Shown in pieces: positions 61,554-64,000 of a stretch of DNA of 64,000 bases. A program made the position numbers and the translations under genes. Under the pieces are notes generated by a model that worked only from the letters and a program-made list of their open reading frames with translations, was not told the origin of the DNA and made no database searches. Every line of letters starts with the position of its first letter. Position 1 is the first letter of the stretch. The DNA comes from Stercoripulliclostridium_A sp045577735 (lineage in GTDB: Bacteria > Bacillota > Clostridia > Christensenellales > DTU072): contig JAZNIY010000017.1 in NCBI GenBank assembly GCA_045577735.1, positions 62,001-126,000 of the forward strand, written 5' to 3'.

Positions 61554-62105
61554 TTATTTTGATTTGCTCTCCACGTACTTTACGATTAGAGGTAACGTTA
61601 GCCATTGTAGTGCAAGTCCCATTATACCCTCTGGTATGCTCTTCAAAAGGGAAGCGAGAGAAGTTGCTCTGGAACCGAAAGCATAAACTGCAATGACCAC
61701 CGCAACGGCTCTAAATATTCTACCTGCGACTTGCGATATTATTACTTTTGTAATAATTGGTGCTTTCACCATGCGCAATAGCCCTGCTGAAAGACCATAG
61801 AAACATACCTCTACCATCATAAAAGGTAAACTTGCGAGGTATGGCATACCGGTTAGCGCATAACTTACTAAGGGTGCAATTAGGCCTGCTATACCACCGG
61901 CATATGGTCCGGCTAAAAGCCCCACCAATATGATTGGCAAATGCATTGGCAAGAAAGCCCCGCCAAGAGAGGTGCCAAGACCTGTAAATCTTCCCACAAG
62001 GTGGAAAAATTGAGGGAAGGCCACTGCCCCTACTATAGCTAGAAGGGTAGCAAATGCTTGTGTAGAAAGAGATATTTTCGTTCTTCCAAGAGTTAAAGTA
62101 TTCAT
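61554..62105 (-). CDS. ECF transporter S component
   Basis: A 183-residue substrate-binding membrane subunit with about six helices. FLPMHLPIILVGLLAGPYAGG and a following PLVSYALTGMPYLASLPFMMVE are typical of the family. It shares a general energising EcfAAT module encoded elsewhere. The substrate is unknown; co-transcription with a YhcH-family gene favours a sugar-like or sugar-derived solute. Confidence 0.85.
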   Translation of the reverse strand: MNTLTLGRTKISLSTQAFATLLAIVGAVAFPQFFHLVGRFTGLGTSLGGAFLPMHLPIILVGLLAGPYAGGIAGLIAPLVSYALTGMPYLASLPFMMVEVCFYGLSAGLLRMVKAPIITKVIISQVAGRIFRAVAVVIAVYAFGSRATSLASLLKSIPEGIMGLALQWLTLPLIVKYVESKSK

Positions 62106-62122
62106 ACCTTCTCCTTTAATAA

Positions 62123-62147
62123 CAAAAGCCCACTAAGTGAGCTTTTT
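62123..62147 (-). terminator. asnA terminator
   Basis: AAAAGCTCAC and GTGGGCTTTT pair (one mismatch/G-T) downstream of asnA and just before the ECF-S gene. Confidence 0.65.
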
Positions 62148-62153
62148 AATATT

Positions 62154-63161
62154 TTATAATAGATGTATTCCGTTCTCCTTGCAGATACGGTGTGTTTCTT
62201 CATCCCAAAGGGAAACTTGTACTTCACCAACGTGTGCCTTTTGAAGCATAAGCATGGAAAGTCTGGACTGACCTATACCACCACCCATCGTAAGTGGCAA
62301 TTCACCATTCAAAAGCGCCTTATGGAAGAATAACTCTTTGCGCTCCTCTAGGCCTGACTCCTTAAGTTGTCTAAGGAGTGACTCCTCGTTTACGCGAATG
62401 CCCATGGAGCTAATTTCCATTGCCATTCCCAAAGTTTCGTGCCAAAACAAAAGATCACCGTTCAAATTCCAATCGTCATAGTCGGGAGCACGTCCGTCGT
62501 GCTTCTTGCCAGAGGCCAATTTTTTTCCAATTTGAGTTATGAATACGGTGCCGTATTCCTTAACGATTGCGTTTTCCCTTTCCTTTGCGCTCAAATCGGG
62601 ATACATATCCTCTAATTCTTGGGAGGAAATGAACTTAACCGTTCTCTTTAGTTTTACGGTCAACTGGGGATAACGGCATTTTAGCACGTCCATAGTTTCA
62701 CATATTGCGCCCACTATGCACTTTACCACTCTTTTAAGATAATCGGTGGTGCGAGTTTCCTCGGTAATTATCTTTTCCCAGTCCCATTGGTCAACGTAAA
62801 CGGAGTGCAAGTTATCAAGGTCCTCGTCCCTACGAATAGCGTTCATGTCGGTATAGATGCCCTCACCGGCAGAAAAACCATAGTCGCGAAGGGCAACACG
62901 CTTCCACTTTGCAAGTGAGTGTACGATTGCGGCTTGCTTGCCGTTTTCTTTAATATCAAATGCTACTGCCCTCTCTACTCCGTTAAGATCGTCGTTCATA
63001 CCCGTTGTGGGATCAACGAACAAGGGTGCAGAAACACGCTTCAAGTTTAGCGCAAGACAAAGTTTGTCTTCAAACGTGCGCTTCAAGATTCCTATTGCAG
63101 TTTGGGTATCATATATGCCAAGCACTGCTTTGTAGCCTTCGGGAGTAATAACTTTGCTCAT
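62154..63161 (-). CDS. asnA: Aspartate--ammonia ligase
   Basis: Ammonia-dependent asparagine synthetase of the class II synthetase-like fold, 335 residues. N-terminal LNLKRVSAPLFVDPTTGMND, AVAFDIKENGKQAAIVHSLA, SVYVDQWDWEKII, and C-terminal GGGIGQSRLSMLML. It lies 22 bases after asnS, so asparagine synthesis and its tRNA charging are co-expressed. Any T-box leader would be upstream of asnS, outside the window. Confidence 0.97.
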   Translation of the reverse strand: MSKVITPEGYKAVLGIYDTQTAIGILKRTFEDKLCLALNLKRVSAPLFVDPTTGMNDDLNGVERAVAFDIKENGKQAAIVHSLAKWKRVALRDYGFSAGEGIYTDMNAIRRDEDLDNLHSVYVDQWDWEKIITEETRTTDYLKRVVKCIVGAICETMDVLKCRYPQLTVKLKRTVKFISSQELEDMYPDLSAKERENAIVKEYGTVFITQIGKKLASGKKHDGRAPDYDDWNLNGDLLFWHETLGMAMEISSMGIRVNEESLLRQLKESGLEERKELFFHKALLNGELPLTMGGGIGQSRLSMLMLQKAHVGEVQVSLWDEETHRICKENGIHLL

Positions 63162-63183
63162 ACATTTATCTCCACAAGAGATT

Positions 63184-64000
63184 TTATAGTGAACCTACCG
63201 TTCTTGGGAACATTAACGTGTCACGAATGTTTTGAATACCGGTAATATACATTAGCATTCTATCAAAACCTAGGCCGAAACCGGAGTGAGGTACGCTACC
63301 GTATTTACGGGTGTCAAGATATGCTTCGTAGCCCTCTGTAGGCATTCCACGTTCTTCCATAGCGGAAAGAAGTTTTGCCATGTCCCATTCTCTTTCCGAA
63401 CCACCAATAATTTCGCCTAGTCCGGGCATTAAGAGGTCGGTTGCCGCAACGGTCTTGCCGTCGGCGTTTTGCTTCATGTAGAAAGATTTAATGTCTTTGG
63501 GGTAATCAACAATAAATACGGGCTTGCCAAAATATTCGTCAGCAAGATACTTCTCGTGCTCGGTTTGGAGTCCTGCATCCCACTCTACGGGATACTTAAA
63601 TTCCCTACCGCTCTTCTTTAGCACTTCGATAGCCTCGGTGTAGGTGATGCGTGCAAAATCGTTGGAAATAACGTTTTCCAACTTTTCGATTAGTCCCTTT
63701 TCTACCCATTGGTTAAAGAATGCAATTTCATCAGGGCAGTTTGCAAGTACGTCTTTAATAATGTACTTGATGAACTCTTCTGCGATTTCTATAATATCGT
63801 CTATTTCTGCAAAGCATACTTCGGGTTCAACGTGCCAAAACTCTGCCAAGTGACGGGGAGTGTTGGAGTGCTCTGCACGGAAGGTGGGTCCAAAGGTGTA
63901 AATTTTACCAAGTCCCATAGCAGCCATTTCGCCTTCTAATTGGGCAGAAACGGTAAGACCTGCTTTCTTTGCAAAGAAATCGCTTGCATAGTATTCTTCT
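63184..64000 (-). CDS. asnS: Asparagine--tRNA ligase, 5' end outside the window
   Basis: Class II aminoacyl-tRNA synthetase, C-terminal 270 or so residues. The frame is open to base 64000 (EEYYASDFFAKKAGLTVSA), so the start lies beyond the edge and an internal ATG at 63927 is not the start. Motif 2 FRAEHSNTPRHLAEFWHVE and motif 3 GFGLGFDRMLMYI are intact; the end PRTVGSL is normal. Confidence 0.96.
   Translation of the reverse strand, partial: EEYYASDFFAKKAGLTVSAQLEGEMAAMGLGKIYTFGPTFRAEHSNTPRHLAEFWHVEPEVCFAEIDDIIEIAEEFIKYIIKDVLANCPDEIAFFNQWVEKGLIEKLENVISNDFARITYTEAIEVLKKSGREFKYPVEWDAGLQTEHEKYLADEYFGKPVFIVDYPKDIKSFYMKQNADGKTVAATDLLMPGLGEIIGGSEREWDMAKLLSAMEERGMPTEGYEAYLDTRKYGSVPHSGFGLGFDRMLMYITGIQNIRDTLMFPRTVGSL

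Overview
The window reads as chromosomal DNA of a low-to-moderate-GC Gram-positive anaerobe of the Clostridia type (my inference is an uncultured gut lineage close to Christensenellales; nothing here fixes the taxon). Supporting signs are clean Shine-Dalgarno sites, Rho-independent terminators after most transcription units, a Clostridia-like tmRNA, an ECF-transporter S component, XRE regulators, and very large secreted repeat proteins with InlB-like, YDG and MBG-like modules held by a C-terminal membrane helix instead of an LPXTG sorting signal.

Layout. 1-5.2 kb: end of a cation-diffusion-facilitator gene, an ECF sigma factor with a membrane tail plus a membrane partner, an intergenic repeat pair, and an M20 peptidase-monooxygenase-YhbY operon. 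5.2-9 kb: an array of mini-hairpins, then a large lipoprotein divergent from a small XRE regulator with two matching operators between them. 9-15.7 kb: an arginine operon argG-H-C-J-B-F (no argD) behind ArgR-like sites. 16-23 kb: EamA transporter, nitroreductase, amidase and a 1617-residue surface protein. 23-28.3 kb: a TIR-methyltransferase fusion with a GNAT enzyme, and an RNA-repair-type operon (lipoprotein, Hen1-like methyltransferase, RNA ligase, HD-polynucleotide kinase). 28.3-36.9 kb: GDPD lipoprotein, tmRNA, then the housekeeping run smpB-metY-metA-recF-argS-PHP, and secG. Both partners of trans-translation (ssrA and smpB) lie here. 37-40 kb: DUF5058-like membrane protein, a membrane partner and cysK. 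40-44 kb: two small membrane proteins, a helical protein, and an XRE/ABC exporter operon.

44.2-50.2 kb is an integrated island. A tRNA-Ser(UGA) gene stands at the left end and 71 identical bases from its anticodon region to beyond its 3' end recur at the right end. All the cargo runs leftward: an HTH-DUF3990 gene with a partner, a TIR/DUF4062-like protein, a membrane protein with effector-like topology, two related small hydrophilic proteins, and a DUF6809-like gene. No integrase is visible. This is the best candidate for an undescribed conflict or defence system.

50.3-64 kb: a small alarmone-hydrolase-like HD protein, a gene remnant, a 3219-residue repeat protein with 240-bp tandem DNA repeats, an ECF S component with a YhcH-like protein, asnA, and the 3' part of asnS. 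The main themes are amino-acid biosynthesis (Arg, Met, Cys, Asn), surface proteins, and a cluster of stress, RNA-repair and conflict genes.
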